Assembly: GCA_017444015.1 (NCBI GenBank)
Contig: JAFSXN010000002.1
Location: 1 to 64,000, forward strand
Direction: 5' to 3'
DNA length: 64,000 bases
Source: Lachnospiraceae bacterium
GTDB lineage: Bacteria; Bacillota; Clostridia; Lachnospirales; Lachnospiraceae
The position numbers and the translations under genes were made by a program. The notes under the pieces were generated by a model. That model was not told the DNA's origin and searched no databases. It was given only the letters and a program-made list of their open reading frames with translations. The first letter of the stretch is position 1; every line of letters begins with the position of its first letter. Shown here in pieces: positions 43,204 through 51,527 of the stretch.

Positions 43204-44661
43204 CTAAACGTTGATCTCGGCCGTCTGACCGAGCGCCTCTTTATTTGCCGAAAGCACAGGTCCTACGACCCCGCTCAGATATTTCTCCACTTGCTCCGCA
43301 GATCTTCCGATGTATTTTTTCGGATCCATCGCCTCCCTTAGTTCCGCCTCGGAAATCTCAAAGGCAGGGTCCTCTGCGATCAGCTTGAGCAGATTGTTCT
43401 CCAGTCCCTTCTTCTTAACGTTCTCTCCGGCCTCCATGGAATGCTCTCTGATCAGCTCATGCAGCTCCTGACGGTCTCCGCCGTTCTTCACCGCGTCCAT
43501 CAGGATATTCTCGCTTGCCATAAAGGGAAGCTCGCTCATCAGATGCTTTTCTATGACCTTCTCATTGACCACCAGTCCGTCGGTAACGTTCATACAGAGA
43601 TCCAGCACGCCATCGCAGGCCAAAAAGCCCTCCGGGATACTCAATCTTTTATTTGCCGAATCGTCAAGGGTCCGTTCAAACCACTGAGAAGCAGCCGTGA
43701 CCGCGGGATTCAGCGCATCAATCATGATATACCGGCTCAGTGAAGCGATCCGTTCGCTCCGCATCGGATTTCTCTTGTAAGCCATCGCCGACGAACCGAT
43801 CTGAGACTTTTCAAAGGGCTCCTCGACTTCCTTCAGATGCTGCAATAGCCTGATATCCCCGGAAAACTTATGGGCGCTCTGCGCGATCCCCGAAAGGACA
43901 TTGAGGACCCTGGAATCCACCTTTCTGGAATAGGTCTGCCCGCTCACCGGATAGCACTCCGAAAAGCCCATTTTTTCGGCAATCAGTGGATCGATCTTTT
44001 CGACTAGCTCGGAATTTCCGTCAAAGAGCTCTAAAAAGCTCGCCTGGGTCCCGGTTGTCCCCTTGCTTCCTAAAAGTTTCATCGAGCCAAGCACAAAGTC
44101 CAACTCCTCCAGATCGAGCATAAACTCATTGATCCAGAGAGTCGTCCTCTTTCCGACCGTCGTAGGCTGCGCCGGCTGAAAATGCGTAAAGGCAAGGGTC
44201 GGCAGCGCCTTATACTTCCCCGCGAAAGCGGACAGCTTATCAATAACATTCAAAAGCTTCCTTCGGATAAGCCTGAGTCCTTCCCGCATCAGGATCAGAT
44301 CGGTATTATCTCCGACATAGCAGGAGGTCGCTCCGAGGTGAATGATCCTCTTGGCCTTGGGACACTGGACGCCATAGGCATATACATGGCTCATAACATC
44401 GTGGCGTACTTCCTTCTCCCTGGCTTTAGCCACCTCATAATTGATATTTTCGGCGTTTGCCTTCAGCTCGTCGATCATCTCCTGCGTGATCACCGGCTTA
44501 CCGTTTTCCGAAAGCCCTAACTCCATTTCCGTTTCCGCAAGCGCGATCCAGAGTCTCCGCCAGGTCTTGAATTTCATATCCTGAGAGAAGATATACTGCA
44601 TTTCCTTGCTTGCGTAGCGCTCCGAAAGGGGACTTATATATCTGTCGGTTCTGTCACTCAT
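43204..44661 (-). CDS. purB: Adenylosuccinate lyase
   Basis: 485 residues. ISPLSERYASKEM opens the protein; HLGATSCYVGDNTD and FTHFQPAQPTT are substrate-binding segments, and the fumarase-superfamily signature loop is GSSAMAYKRNPMRSERI. It acts both on SAICAR and on adenylosuccinate, linking purC and purA beside it. CAGGAGA precedes the ATG. It follows purC by 38 bases. Confidence 0.96.
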   Translation of the reverse strand: MSDRTDRYISPLSERYASKEMQYIFSQDMKFKTWRRLWIALAETEMELGLSENGKPVITQEMIDELKANAENINYEVAKAREKEVRHDVMSHVYAYGVQCPKAKRIIHLGATSCYVGDNTDLILMREGLRLIRRKLLNVIDKLSAFAGKYKALPTLAFTHFQPAQPTTVGKRTTLWINEFMLDLEELDFVLGSMKLLGSKGTTGTQASFLELFDGNSELVEKIDPLIAEKMGFSECYPVSGQTYSRKVDSRVLNVLSGIAQSAHKFSGDIRLLQHLKEVEEPFEKSQIGSSAMAYKRNPMRSERIASLSRYIMIDALNPAVTAASQWFERTLDDSANKRLSIPEGFLACDGVLDLCMNVTDGLVVNEKVIEKHLMSELPFMASENILMDAVKNGGDRQELHELIREHSMEAGENVKKKGLENNLLKLIAEDPAFEISEAELREAMDPKKYIGRSAEQVEKYLSGVVGPVLSANKEALGQTAEINV

Positions 44662-44699
44662 CCTTATCTCCTGTAGGAAATAAATGTATTTTCTTTCCT

Positions 44700-45407
44700 C
44701 TAAGCTAACCCGAGGCGCTTGTAAACCTCCTGATAGGCCTCCTCGACCTTCCCCAGATCCCTGCGGAAGCGGTCCTTATCCAATTTCTCATGCGTATGGA
44801 CGTCCCATAGCCTGCAGGTATCCGGCGAGATCTCATCCGCCAGGATGATCTCTCCCTTGTAGCGTCCGAACTCAATCTTAAAGTCTACCAGCTCGATATC
44901 CGCCTGTAAAAAATAGGCCTTTAACACCTCATTGACCTTGAAGGCATACTTCTTGATGGTCTCGATCTCTTCTTCCGCAGCCAGGTCGAGGGCCAGAGCA
45001 AAATAGCTGTTGATCAGAGGATCGCCCAGTTCATCGTTCTTATAGCTGAATTCAATGGTCGGCTGCTTAAACGGCGTTCCCTCCTTGACGCCGAGGCGCT
45101 TTGAAAAGCTCCCCGCGGCAATATTCCGGATAATGACCTCAAGGGGCACGATCTCCACTTTCTTAACCGCCGTTTCCCGGTCGGAAAGTTCCTCGATAAA
45201 ATGGGTCGGAACTCCTTCTTTTTCTAAGAGTTGAAACACGTGATTCGTCATCCGGTTATTGATCACACCCTTACCGACGATCGTTCCCTTCTTCTCTCCG
45301 TTAAAGGCGGTCGCGTCATCCTTATAATCCACGATAACGACATCCGGATTTTCCGTCGCAAATACCTTCTTTGCCTTTCCCTCGTACAGCTGTTCCTTTT
45401 TCTCCAT
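44700..45407 (-). CDS. purC: Phosphoribosylaminoimidazole-succinocarboxamide synthase
   Basis: 235 residues. [27 protein letters not shown] and the C-terminal [15 protein letters not shown] are the standard ATP and substrate segments. It forms SAICAR from CAIR and aspartate. AAAGGA lies upstream of the ATG. It is the first gene after a strong promoter region (45439-45495) and heads purC-purB-purA. Confidence 0.96.
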   Translation of the reverse strand: MEKKEQLYEGKAKKVFATENPDVVIVDYKDDATAFNGEKKGTIVGKGVINNRMTNHVFQLLEKEGVPTHFIEELSDRETAVKKVEIVPLEVIIRNIAAGSFSKRLGVKEGTPFKQPTIEFSYKNDELGDPLINSYFALALDLAAEEEIETIKKYAFKVNEVLKAYFLQADIELVDFKIEFGRYKGEIILADEISPDTCRLWDVHTHEKLDKDRFRRDLGKVEEAYQEVYKRLGLA

Positions 45408-45438
45408 GCTCTATATCCTTTCCATAATGGACTTTGTT

Positions 45439-45495
45439 ATTATACCTGTATCAACACAGCCTCAAACAGTGTATCAAAAAAAAAGAAAATGTCAA
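45439..45495 (-). promoter_or_regulatory. Promoter region of purC-purB-purA
   Basis: On the minus strand TTGACA (45490-45495), a 16-base spacer and TACACT (45468-45473). The spacer is mostly a poly-T tract whose longest run is nine T (45476-45484). A second perfect -10, TATAAT (45439-45444), lies downstream with a weak TTTGAG at the -35 position. Two start sites are possible. No PurR-type pair or riboswitch was identified. Confidence 0.65.
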
Positions 45496-45502
45496 CCGCC
45501 GC

Positions 45503-46267
45503 CTACCCGGACAGCTTCCCGACAAAACCCCGTACCCGTTCATTCTCCGAGGAAAAGACCTCTTCCGGCGTTCCTTCCACCTGGATCAGACCGTTCTCCA
45601 TAAAGATCACCCGGTCGGAGACCTCCTTCGCGAAGTTCATCTCGTGCGTTACGATGATCATGGTCATATGCTCGCTGGCAAGCTCCTTGATGACTTTTAA
45701 GACCTCTCCGGTCAGCTCCGGATCGAGGGCTGAGGTCGGCTCGTCAAAATAGATCACCTTTGGATTCAGCGCTAACGCCCGGACGATCGAAACCCTCTGC
45801 TGCTGCCCGCCGGAAAGCTGGCAGGGATAGCTGTCCGCCTTATCCGAAAGCCCAAATTGGGTAAGCAGACGCATCGCGGTCTCTACAGCCTCCTCCTTCG
45901 GGATCCTATGAGCAACGATCGCCGCGTCCGTTACGTTTCTTAACACCGAAAAATGTGGAAACAGGTTAAAGCTCTGAAACACCAGCCCGAAATATCCCCG
46001 GATCCTTTTCAGCTCCTCCTTCGAAGCATACACGCACCTTCCCGAGCCGTCCGTATAAGCCGCCTTCTGCCCGAGATAGGTAAGCTCTCCCCCGTCCATG
46101 GTCTCAAGAAGAGTCGCGCACCGAAGCAGTGTCGATTTTCCGGAGCCCGAGGGACCGATCACGGAAACGACCTCGTTCGGCCGGACGCTCAGCGAAACAT
46201 CCCGCAAAACGGTAAGCTCTCCGAAGCTCTTTCTTAAGTTTTTGATCTCAACCAGAGGCTCTGACAT
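45503..46267 (-). CDS. Amino acid ABC transporter ATP-binding protein
   Basis: 254 residues. Walker [10 protein letters not shown] (~36), Q-loop [11 protein letters not shown], signature LSGGQQQRV, Walker [14 protein letters not shown] and the switch His in VTHEM. It is of the GlnQ/HisP (PAAT) type, energising polar amino acid uptake. It follows the permease by 9 bases and is the last gene of the transporter operon. AAGGGG precedes the ATG. Confidence 0.94.
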   Translation of the reverse strand: MSEPLVEIKNLRKSFGELTVLRDVSLSVRPNEVVSVIGPSGSGKSTLLRCATLLETMDGGELTYLGQKAAYTDGSGRCVYASKEELKRIRGYFGLVFQSFNLFPHFSVLRNVTDAAIVAHRIPKEEAVETAMRLLTQFGLSDKADSYPCQLSGGQQQRVSIVRALALNPKVIYFDEPTSALDPELTGEVLKVIKELASEHMTMIIVTHEMNFAKEVSDRVIFMENGLIQVEGTPEEVFSSENERVRGFVGKLSG

Positions 46268-46276
46268 TTCTTCCCC

Positions 46277-46927
46277 TTACTGATAGTAATCAAGCGCCTT
46301 TTCGATCCGGCCCATACCAAAGGCCACAACGAAATTAAAGATATAATAGAAGAGACCCGCGACAATGAAGGGGGTCATGGTCGTCTGCGCCGCGGCGATG
46401 GCCTTTGCCTCCGTAAACATCTCCGACACCGCGATAACAAAGGCAAGCGACGTATCCTTGACCAGAGTTATGACCTCATTTGTCACCGACGGCAGCACCG
46501 TCTTTACGACCTGGGGAAAGATGATTCGAAGAAAGGTCTGGGTTTTGGAGTAGCCTAACAGCTCCGCCGCCTCATACTGCCCCCTGGGAATGGACTCGAT
46601 CCCGCCCCGGTAGATCTCCGCGAAATACGCGGCATAATTCAGCACAAAGCCGATGATGACCGCCGTAAACCGGTAGGAGGTCTTGATCTTGATCCCGAAG
46701 AGATAGTAGGGACCAAAGAAGACGACCATTAACTGAAGCATCAGGGGCGTTCCCCGCATGATCGAGATATAGACCTTGACGATAGCGCTCAGAATCTTAT
46801 TTTTGGAAAGGCGCCCCAGGGCCACCACAAGTCCTAACGGCAAAGAAAAAACGAGTGTCAGGAAAAAAATCATAATACTGGTAAACGAACCATCTAATAA
46901 CTGTATAATGATCTGTCCGACACTCAT
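46277..46927 (-). CDS. Amino acid ABC transporter permease
   Basis: 216 residues with about five membrane helices. RGTPLMLQLMVVFFG and the EAA-type cytoplasmic loop EAAELLGYSKTQTFLRIIFPQ are typical of HisM/GlnP permeases. A single permease suggests a homodimer. It lies between the binding protein and the ATPase. GGAGAG precedes the ATG. Confidence 0.93.
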   Translation of the reverse strand: MSVGQIIIQLLDGSFTSIMIFFLTLVFSLPLGLVVALGRLSKNKILSAIVKVYISIMRGTPLMLQLMVVFFGPYYLFGIKIKTSYRFTAVIIGFVLNYAAYFAEIYRGGIESIPRGQYEAAELLGYSKTQTFLRIIFPQVVKTVLPSVTNEVITLVKDTSLAFVIAVSEMFTEAKAIAAAQTTMTPFIVAGLFYYIFNFVVAFGMGRIEKALDYYQ

Positions 46928-46983
46928 TTTTCTCTCCGATCTCTTTTACGAAGGCCGGGGCCCCCGCCGTTATCCTCTTCTTT

Positions 46984-47838
46984 CTATTTTCCCAGCGTTA
47001 CCGCGTCCTGAAGGCCCCAGGTTTCCGCGATCTCCATAAAGGTCCCGTCCTCTGCCATCTCATCCAGCGTCTCCTGGACCTGATCGCGAAGCTCGGTATT
47101 TCCCTTTAAGAAGCCTACACCGTACTGCTCGGAAACCAGTACTTCATCGAGGATCTTATAGCCGTCGCCTCGCTGCGCGATCTGATACTCCGCGACCCCG
47201 ATATCCATAGCGACCGCCTCGACCGCGCCGGACTCCAGATTCAGAAACGCCGTATTATAATCCGGAACGATCACAAGCTCCGCAAAGGAATCCGTAAGCT
47301 CCCTGGAATCATCGGACTCAAGCGCCTCTAAGGCCGAGGAATCCGCCTGCACGGTAACAATCTTTCCGGCCAGATCCGCCTGGGTCTCGATCCCGGAATC
47401 CGTCGCTACTACAAATACCTGGCTGTTGTCCACATAGGGCGTTGACCACTCATACTTGTCGAGTCTCTCCTCGCTCATCGTAAAGCCGTTCCAGATACAG
47501 TCGATGGTTCCGGAAGCCAGCTCCATATCCTTGGAATCCCAGTCGATGGGCTGAAGTCCAAGCTCCCAGCCTCTTCTCTTCGCGACCTCCGCCGCAAGAT
47601 CCAGATCAAAGCCTACATATTCGCCGTTCTCGTCCTGATAGCCGTAGGGCGGAAAGCTGGCGTCAAAGCCTACCACAAACACACCGTCATCCGCGTTTTC
47701 GGGAAGAGCCGCCTCTTCCTCCTTTGTTTCAGAGGGCGCCGCCGCTGCGTTTCCGGCGGGTACCGTCCCCGGGACTGCGCAGCCGACAGCCGAAAGCATC
47801 AATAACGTACCGATCAGACAAACGATTCTCTTTTTCAT
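46984..47838 (-). CDS. Amino acid ABC transporter substrate-binding lipoprotein
   Basis: 284 residues from ATG 47838 (AGGAGG 5 bases upstream). A lipoprotein signal ends at the lipobox LSAVGC. The mature part is a SBP_bac_3 fold with VVGFDASFPPYGYQDENGEYVGFD and DLAAEVAKRRGWELG, DCIWNGFTMSEERL, and AVAMDIGVAEYQIA. The conserved Arg/Asp ligand contacts indicate a polar amino acid, perhaps cystine or a basic amino acid, but specificity cannot be fixed. Its long 5' leader holds a 146-base palindrome. Confidence 0.93.
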   Translation of the reverse strand: MKKRIVCLIGTLLMLSAVGCAVPGTVPAGNAAAAPSETKEEEAALPENADDGVFVVGFDASFPPYGYQDENGEYVGFDLDLAAEVAKRRGWELGLQPIDWDSKDMELASGTIDCIWNGFTMSEERLDKYEWSTPYVDNSQVFVVATDSGIETQADLAGKIVTVQADSSALEALESDDSRELTDSFAELVIVPDYNTAFLNLESGAVEAVAMDIGVAEYQIAQRGDGYKILDEVLVSEQYGVGFLKGNTELRDQVQETLDEMAEDGTFMEIAETWGLQDAVTLGK

Positions 47839-47874
47839 AATTTCCTCCTGTCCTGTAACCCTGTGCCTGGTCAC

Positions 47875-48020
47875 TTGATTCAGGAGCCGAAAGTGTCATG
47901 TGGCGAAGCCACATGGGCAATTTGCACAAAAAGCGGCGTGGAAAGCTAGCTGTCCAGCCCGCTTTCAGTGCAAATTCACCATGGCACTCCGTGCCATGTG
48001 ACTTTCGGCTCCTGAATCAA
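47875..48020. repeat. 146 bp cloverleaf-like palindrome in the transporter leader
   Basis: Outer arms of 20 bases (47875-47894 and 48001-48020) are perfectly complementary. Inside are two side hairpins, CATGTGGC-3-GCCACATG (47897-47915) and CATGGCAC-3-GTGCCATG (47980-47998). A central arm has AATTTGCAC/GTGCAAATT (47919-47927, 47968-47976), AAAGCGG/CCGCTTT, and an AGCTAGCT centre. The whole would form a four-way junction in DNA or RNA. It lies between the promoter at 48049 and the binding-protein ATG. It may be a MITE-like insert or a structured leader. Confidence 0.85.
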
Positions 48021-48048
48021 TACTTTAGCACGATAAAATCCAACCGCT

Positions 48049-48077
48049 ATACTACCATATCCGGGGAAACAAGTCAA
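48049..48077 (-). promoter_or_regulatory. Promoter of the amino acid transporter operon
   Basis: On the minus strand TTGACT (48072-48077), a 17-base spacer and TAGTAT (48049-48054). The predicted start near 48042 puts the whole 146-base palindrome in the transcribed leader. Confidence 0.65.
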
Positions 48078-48124
48078 CTTCCAGGGAGCTCTTATCCGCC
48101 GCCCAAAGCCGCCCCAAACCCATT

Positions 48125-49345
48125 TTATTCATATTGTGAAACGATGGCGAGGATTTCTCTGGCATACTGCGGATAATCCTTCACCAGCCGCTCGATCTCG
48201 TTCTTGCTCTGCTCCAGATTGTAGGTATTGAAATCCATGCCCTTCTTCAGCCGCTGCCTCTGAATGATCAGATTATGCCGAAGCTCCGTCATCTCGCTTT
48301 CTTCCATCAGGATGCTCGGCTGATAGGCAAAGACCGAAGGGTCCTTGATATGCAGGGCACGCAGATAAGACAGCAGCTCATGCCTGGCCTCCTCCAGATC
48401 CCTTGCCACCTCCTCGGAGTGATTCCTGGCCTTTTTCTCCTCCAGATATTTCTCCCACATATACCGTAGCTCATAGGAGGAATTCACATGGTATTTGGAA
48501 TAGTAAAAATCGATTAGATTCGTCGCGTTGACATACTTTAACTTCGTCTTGTTCTGGATGACGATGGCGCGGTTCAGCTTCTTTTCGACCTTGACCTGCT
48601 CCGACTGCGCATTCCGGTAGCTGACAAAGATCCCGGTCAGTCCGAGGGCTAAGATCCCGATCACAAAGGTGATCCCAAGTCTTGCGTTGACCCGGAAGGA
48701 ATTCTGCAAAAACAAGAGTAACGCAACAATCAGAAGGCTTGCCGTCACAAGCAGGACACAGAAGGTCTTGGCATTGATGGCGCGGCTGCGCTCCCGCCTT
48801 CTCTGATAGGCAAGGGCCCCCTTCTCTCCTTCGAGCAGATTCAGATCCCGCTTGACCTTCATCTGGTACTCCTCGCTCTCCACGAGCTTCTTCAGCGCAT
48901 CCGGCATAGTCTTTTCCCGCTCGAGCCTCGCCATTTCCCGGTACTGGGCCTCCGAAATCTTACTGACCGGGCGTTTGTAATTCTTCTCGGACTCCTCGAT
49001 CTGAAGGATCCTTCCGGCCCGCTGCTTTAAATGCTTCTGCTCCTTATAGTTCAGAGCGGCCAGGATCTCGATATCCGAAAGATGCTCCAAAACGATCTGA
49101 TACTCCGCCTTCTGCTCCTCGACATCCTTGGAGAACTGGGTCATCTGGTCGCAGTGGTCCCTGACAAACCGCTCCCGCTCCCGGTAATCCCCGACATTCA
49201 GGTTCTCCCGCTTCATCGTCGAGGAATTCAGAACGTCCGCGATGGACTCCGAAGCGTCGCCGACCTTCAGCTCGCTCAGAAAGAAATCGTCGTCGTCCTT
49301 TTCCTCAAATCCTATGGTTTTTTTGATCCAGTCAAACAGCTTCAT
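48125..49345 (-). CDS. Coiled-coil membrane protein of unknown function
   Basis: 406 residues. N-terminal charged region with SELKVGDASESIADVLNSS, then long heptad-rich helices (~60-195). Two adjacent membrane helices follow (~196-216 FCVLLVTASLLIVALLLFLQ and ~222-244 LGITFVIGILALGLTGIFVS), then another coiled-coil domain to the C terminus. It is not recognised. The ribosome binding site is weak, but the start is 13 bases after the stop of the TPR-like gene, suggesting coupling. Last gene of the four-gene cluster; a membrane anchor for the complex is a plausible role (inference). Confidence 0.75.
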   Translation of the reverse strand: MKLFDWIKKTIGFEEKDDDDFFLSELKVGDASESIADVLNSSTMKRENLNVGDYRERERFVRDHCDQMTQFSKDVEEQKAEYQIVLEHLSDIEILAALNYKEQKHLKQRAGRILQIEESEKNYKRPVSKISEAQYREMARLEREKTMPDALKKLVESEEYQMKVKRDLNLLEGEKGALAYQRRRERSRAINAKTFCVLLVTASLLIVALLLFLQNSFRVNARLGITFVIGILALGLTGIFVSYRNAQSEQVKVEKKLNRAIVIQNKTKLKYVNATNLIDFYYSKYHVNSSYELRYMWEKYLEEKKARNHSEEVARDLEEARHELLSYLRALHIKDPSVFAYQPSILMEESEMTELRHNLIIQRQRLKKGMDFNTYNLEQSKNEIERLVKDYPQYAREILAIVSQYE

Positions 49346-49358
49346 ACATAAAACCCGA

Positions 49359-50201
49359 TCAGTGATCCAGAAGCATACTGCTTCGGTATTCCTTCTTCCA
49401 ATCGTTCAGGACATCCTCCAAGGCATCATAATACTGGCTGATCTTTCCGGATTCCTTCAGATCCGCAAGTCTTGAAAGGATCTTTGCCTGTAAACTCCTC
49501 TCGGAAGGCTTTGAAAACTCCTTATAGAGCCTGTCCGCCTCTTCTTTGATCTCCTCGTTAAAGCCATAGCGAAGGACCAGCCGGTTATATTTCTCCTCAT
49601 CGTTAATAAACCGGGAGGCCAGAAGAAACTGAAGAACACTCTTCTGCTCCCCGGAGATATTATAGGCATCGTAAAAGCACTCGGCAGCTTCCTTTAACAG
49701 AAACAGTCTCGCGTAGGCGCAGCCCATATTGTGCAGGATCCCGGCGTAGGTCTCCCGTTCAAGCTCCCGGTCCATAGACCCAAGAACAAAGCGGTATTCG
49801 TCCAGTGCCAGGGCGAATTTACCGTTTTTCAGCATATTATCGCCCCTCAGCTTATGCTTTCGGTTCCGGTCAAGTCCGGAGCTGTCAAGCAGCGTCTGCT
49901 TTACCGAAAGCAGCTCCTCCTCCGTCAGATAGCAGGAGTCGGTCAGGATCGTCAGCACAAATTCCCCGACGCTGCAGCCTCCCTCAAGAAGCTCGGACAG
50001 CTTGTTGCCAAGCCTCGGCATCCCGGCTTCCCGGATCAGAAAATCACAGAGCGCCGGGTCCAGGACATCCTCATCCAACAGGCAGGCATTCTCTGTCAGC
50101 AAAAAGCACAGCTCCTCGATCGAGTAGATATGGATCCCAAAGGCTACGAAATAATATGGATTTGTCGCCAGCGCGCTGTGGCACAGGATCAGCTCAGACA
50201 T
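49359..50201 (-). CDS. TPR-like protein of unknown function
   Basis: 280 residues, soluble, rich in helices. The middle third has TPR-like helix pairs (HKLRGDNMLKNGKFALALDE, LHNMGCAYARLFLLKEAAEC followed by FYDAY). The N-terminal ~110 residues (SALATNPYYFVAFGIHIYSIEEL, TILTDSCYLTEEELLSVKQ) are not recognised. AGGTG lies upstream of the ATG. It is third in the cluster with the DUF5716-like and DUF5717-like genes, 12 bases after the former. A scaffold role is inferred. Confidence 0.75.
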   Translation of the reverse strand: MSELILCHSALATNPYYFVAFGIHIYSIEELCFLLTENACLLDEDVLDPALCDFLIREAGMPRLGNKLSELLEGGCSVGEFVLTILTDSCYLTEEELLSVKQTLLDSSGLDRNRKHKLRGDNMLKNGKFALALDEYRFVLGSMDRELERETYAGILHNMGCAYARLFLLKEAAECFYDAYNISGEQKSVLQFLLASRFINDEEKYNRLVLRYGFNEEIKEEADRLYKEFSKPSERSLQAKILSRLADLKESGKISQYYDALEDVLNDWKKEYRSSMLLDH

Positions 50202-50213
50202 CTATAACACCTG

Positions 50214-51497
50214 TTAACCTATCTTCAGACTCTTTTCCCATTTCAGACCGCTGGGCGGATAAATCTCCCCAAAGCCGAGATCCACTGCCTTTGCCGTAAA
50301 CGAGGTCTCGGAAATAAACTCGATGTTCAGCCGGATCCTTGTCGCCTTGTCCGGACGCTTCGGAAGGCCTTTCAGTTCAACGGTCAGACGCACCGGATCC
50401 TTGCCGTCAAGGGGCGTTACCAAAAGCTCGATCTCCTGCGTACCGTTTAACAGCATGTCGATCGTCGTATTGCACTCATACCAGTTTTCGCCGCCGTCCG
50501 CGATAGCGATATATTCCTCTTCGCCCATGTACTGCATATACATTCCGAGGTTGAACTTTAACTTATCCCGTCCGAGGAAGATATAGTCCTCTGACAGCTT
50601 TGAGGGCGCAAGCCTGTCCTTCGCAAAAAAGCAGGCCCCCTTGGAATAGAGGTTCTTTCCCTGAAAGACCCTCCTTCCCATGCACATATATTTGATCGTC
50701 TTCTGAGACCATTCCGGCTCGAAACCGTCGCCAAGCAGATAAACGGTCCCGATGGATTTTCCGGAAAAGTATTCGTGGACCTTTACGAGAATATCCTCAT
50801 CCAGCTCCTCATAGGCCTCCGTCTGAGTTTTTCCCCCCAACATGATCTCCGGCATCTCGATCCCGTCGATGGTAAACTCGTCCACAAAGCCGACATTCGG
50901 CGTCGTATGCCGGTTGATGCGGAACTGATAGCCGTGCAGCCCGTTCACGCTGTAATCGAAGACGGCCACCTCTCTCTGCCAGAGGCTTTCCGGCTGGTGG
51001 ATCAGATAGTAATAGGTGCTTTCGGCATAGGTCTGAAAGCTGATCTTATCCGCAGGGACCGGGACCGCCTCCGTAATCTTGCGAAGGAGCTCCAGAGTCT
51101 TATTATCCAGGGTATCGACACAGAAGACCAAGGACGCGACCTGCTCGGGCGCGGTGATCCCGGTCAAAGCCCCAAGGGTCCTTCGGACAAAAAGCACCAG
51201 GAGCTCCGCCGCGTCATAGGCCTCTCCCTCGATCTCATACTTCCCTCCAGCTCTGGCGACTCCTAAGAGCCTTGCGACCAGAACACCCTCTCCGGTCTTT
51301 GCCACCTTCTCCGCTTCGTTCCCGTAATACCACTCCCTGACACCGTTTCTCTTGCACAGCTTGGTCGGTATCCCCAGCTTTACCTCCGAGCCCTCGACGG
51401 ACACCGTTTTCGGTGCCTCCTCCGACAGCTCGCTGTAGCTGATCTGGGACAGGGTGTCATTTAAATCAAACCCCACAACATATCTGGCTTCGTCCAA
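50214..51497 (-). CDS. DUF5716-like protein with actin/Hsp70-type fold features
   Basis: 427 residues from TTG 51497 (AAGGAAAG upstream). The N terminus YVVGFDLNDTLSQISY resembles phosphate loop 1 of actin/Hsp70 folds, VAVFDYSVNGLHGYQF the phosphate-2 loop, and GTVYLLGDGFEPEWSQKTIKYM the adenosine motif; the C-terminal ~110 residues form a separate beta-rich domain. The classical Gly-rich loops are partly degraded, so ATP binding is uncertain. I recall this as family DUF5716; not searched. It lies 30 bases downstream of the giant DUF5717-like gene. Confidence 0.75.
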   Translation of the reverse strand: MDEARYVVGFDLNDTLSQISYSELSEEAPKTVSVEGSEVKLGIPTKLCKRNGVREWYYGNEAEKVAKTGEGVLVARLLGVARAGGKYEIEGEAYDAAELLVLFVRRTLGALTGITAPEQVASLVFCVDTLDNKTLELLRKITEAVPVPADKISFQTYAESTYYYLIHQPESLWQREVAVFDYSVNGLHGYQFRINRHTTPNVGFVDEFTIDGIEMPEIMLGGKTQTEAYEELDEDILVKVHEYFSGKSIGTVYLLGDGFEPEWSQKTIKYMCMGRRVFQGKNLYSKGACFFAKDRLAPSKLSEDYIFLGRDKLKFNLGMYMQYMGEEEYIAIADGGENWYECNTTIDMLLNGTQEIELLVTPLDGKDPVRLTVELKGLPKRPDKATRIRLNIEFISETSFTAKAVDLGFGEIYPPSGLKWEKSLKIG

Positions 51498-51527
51498 TGT
51501 CTCTTTCCTTTCCTTTGCTGCCTCTTT

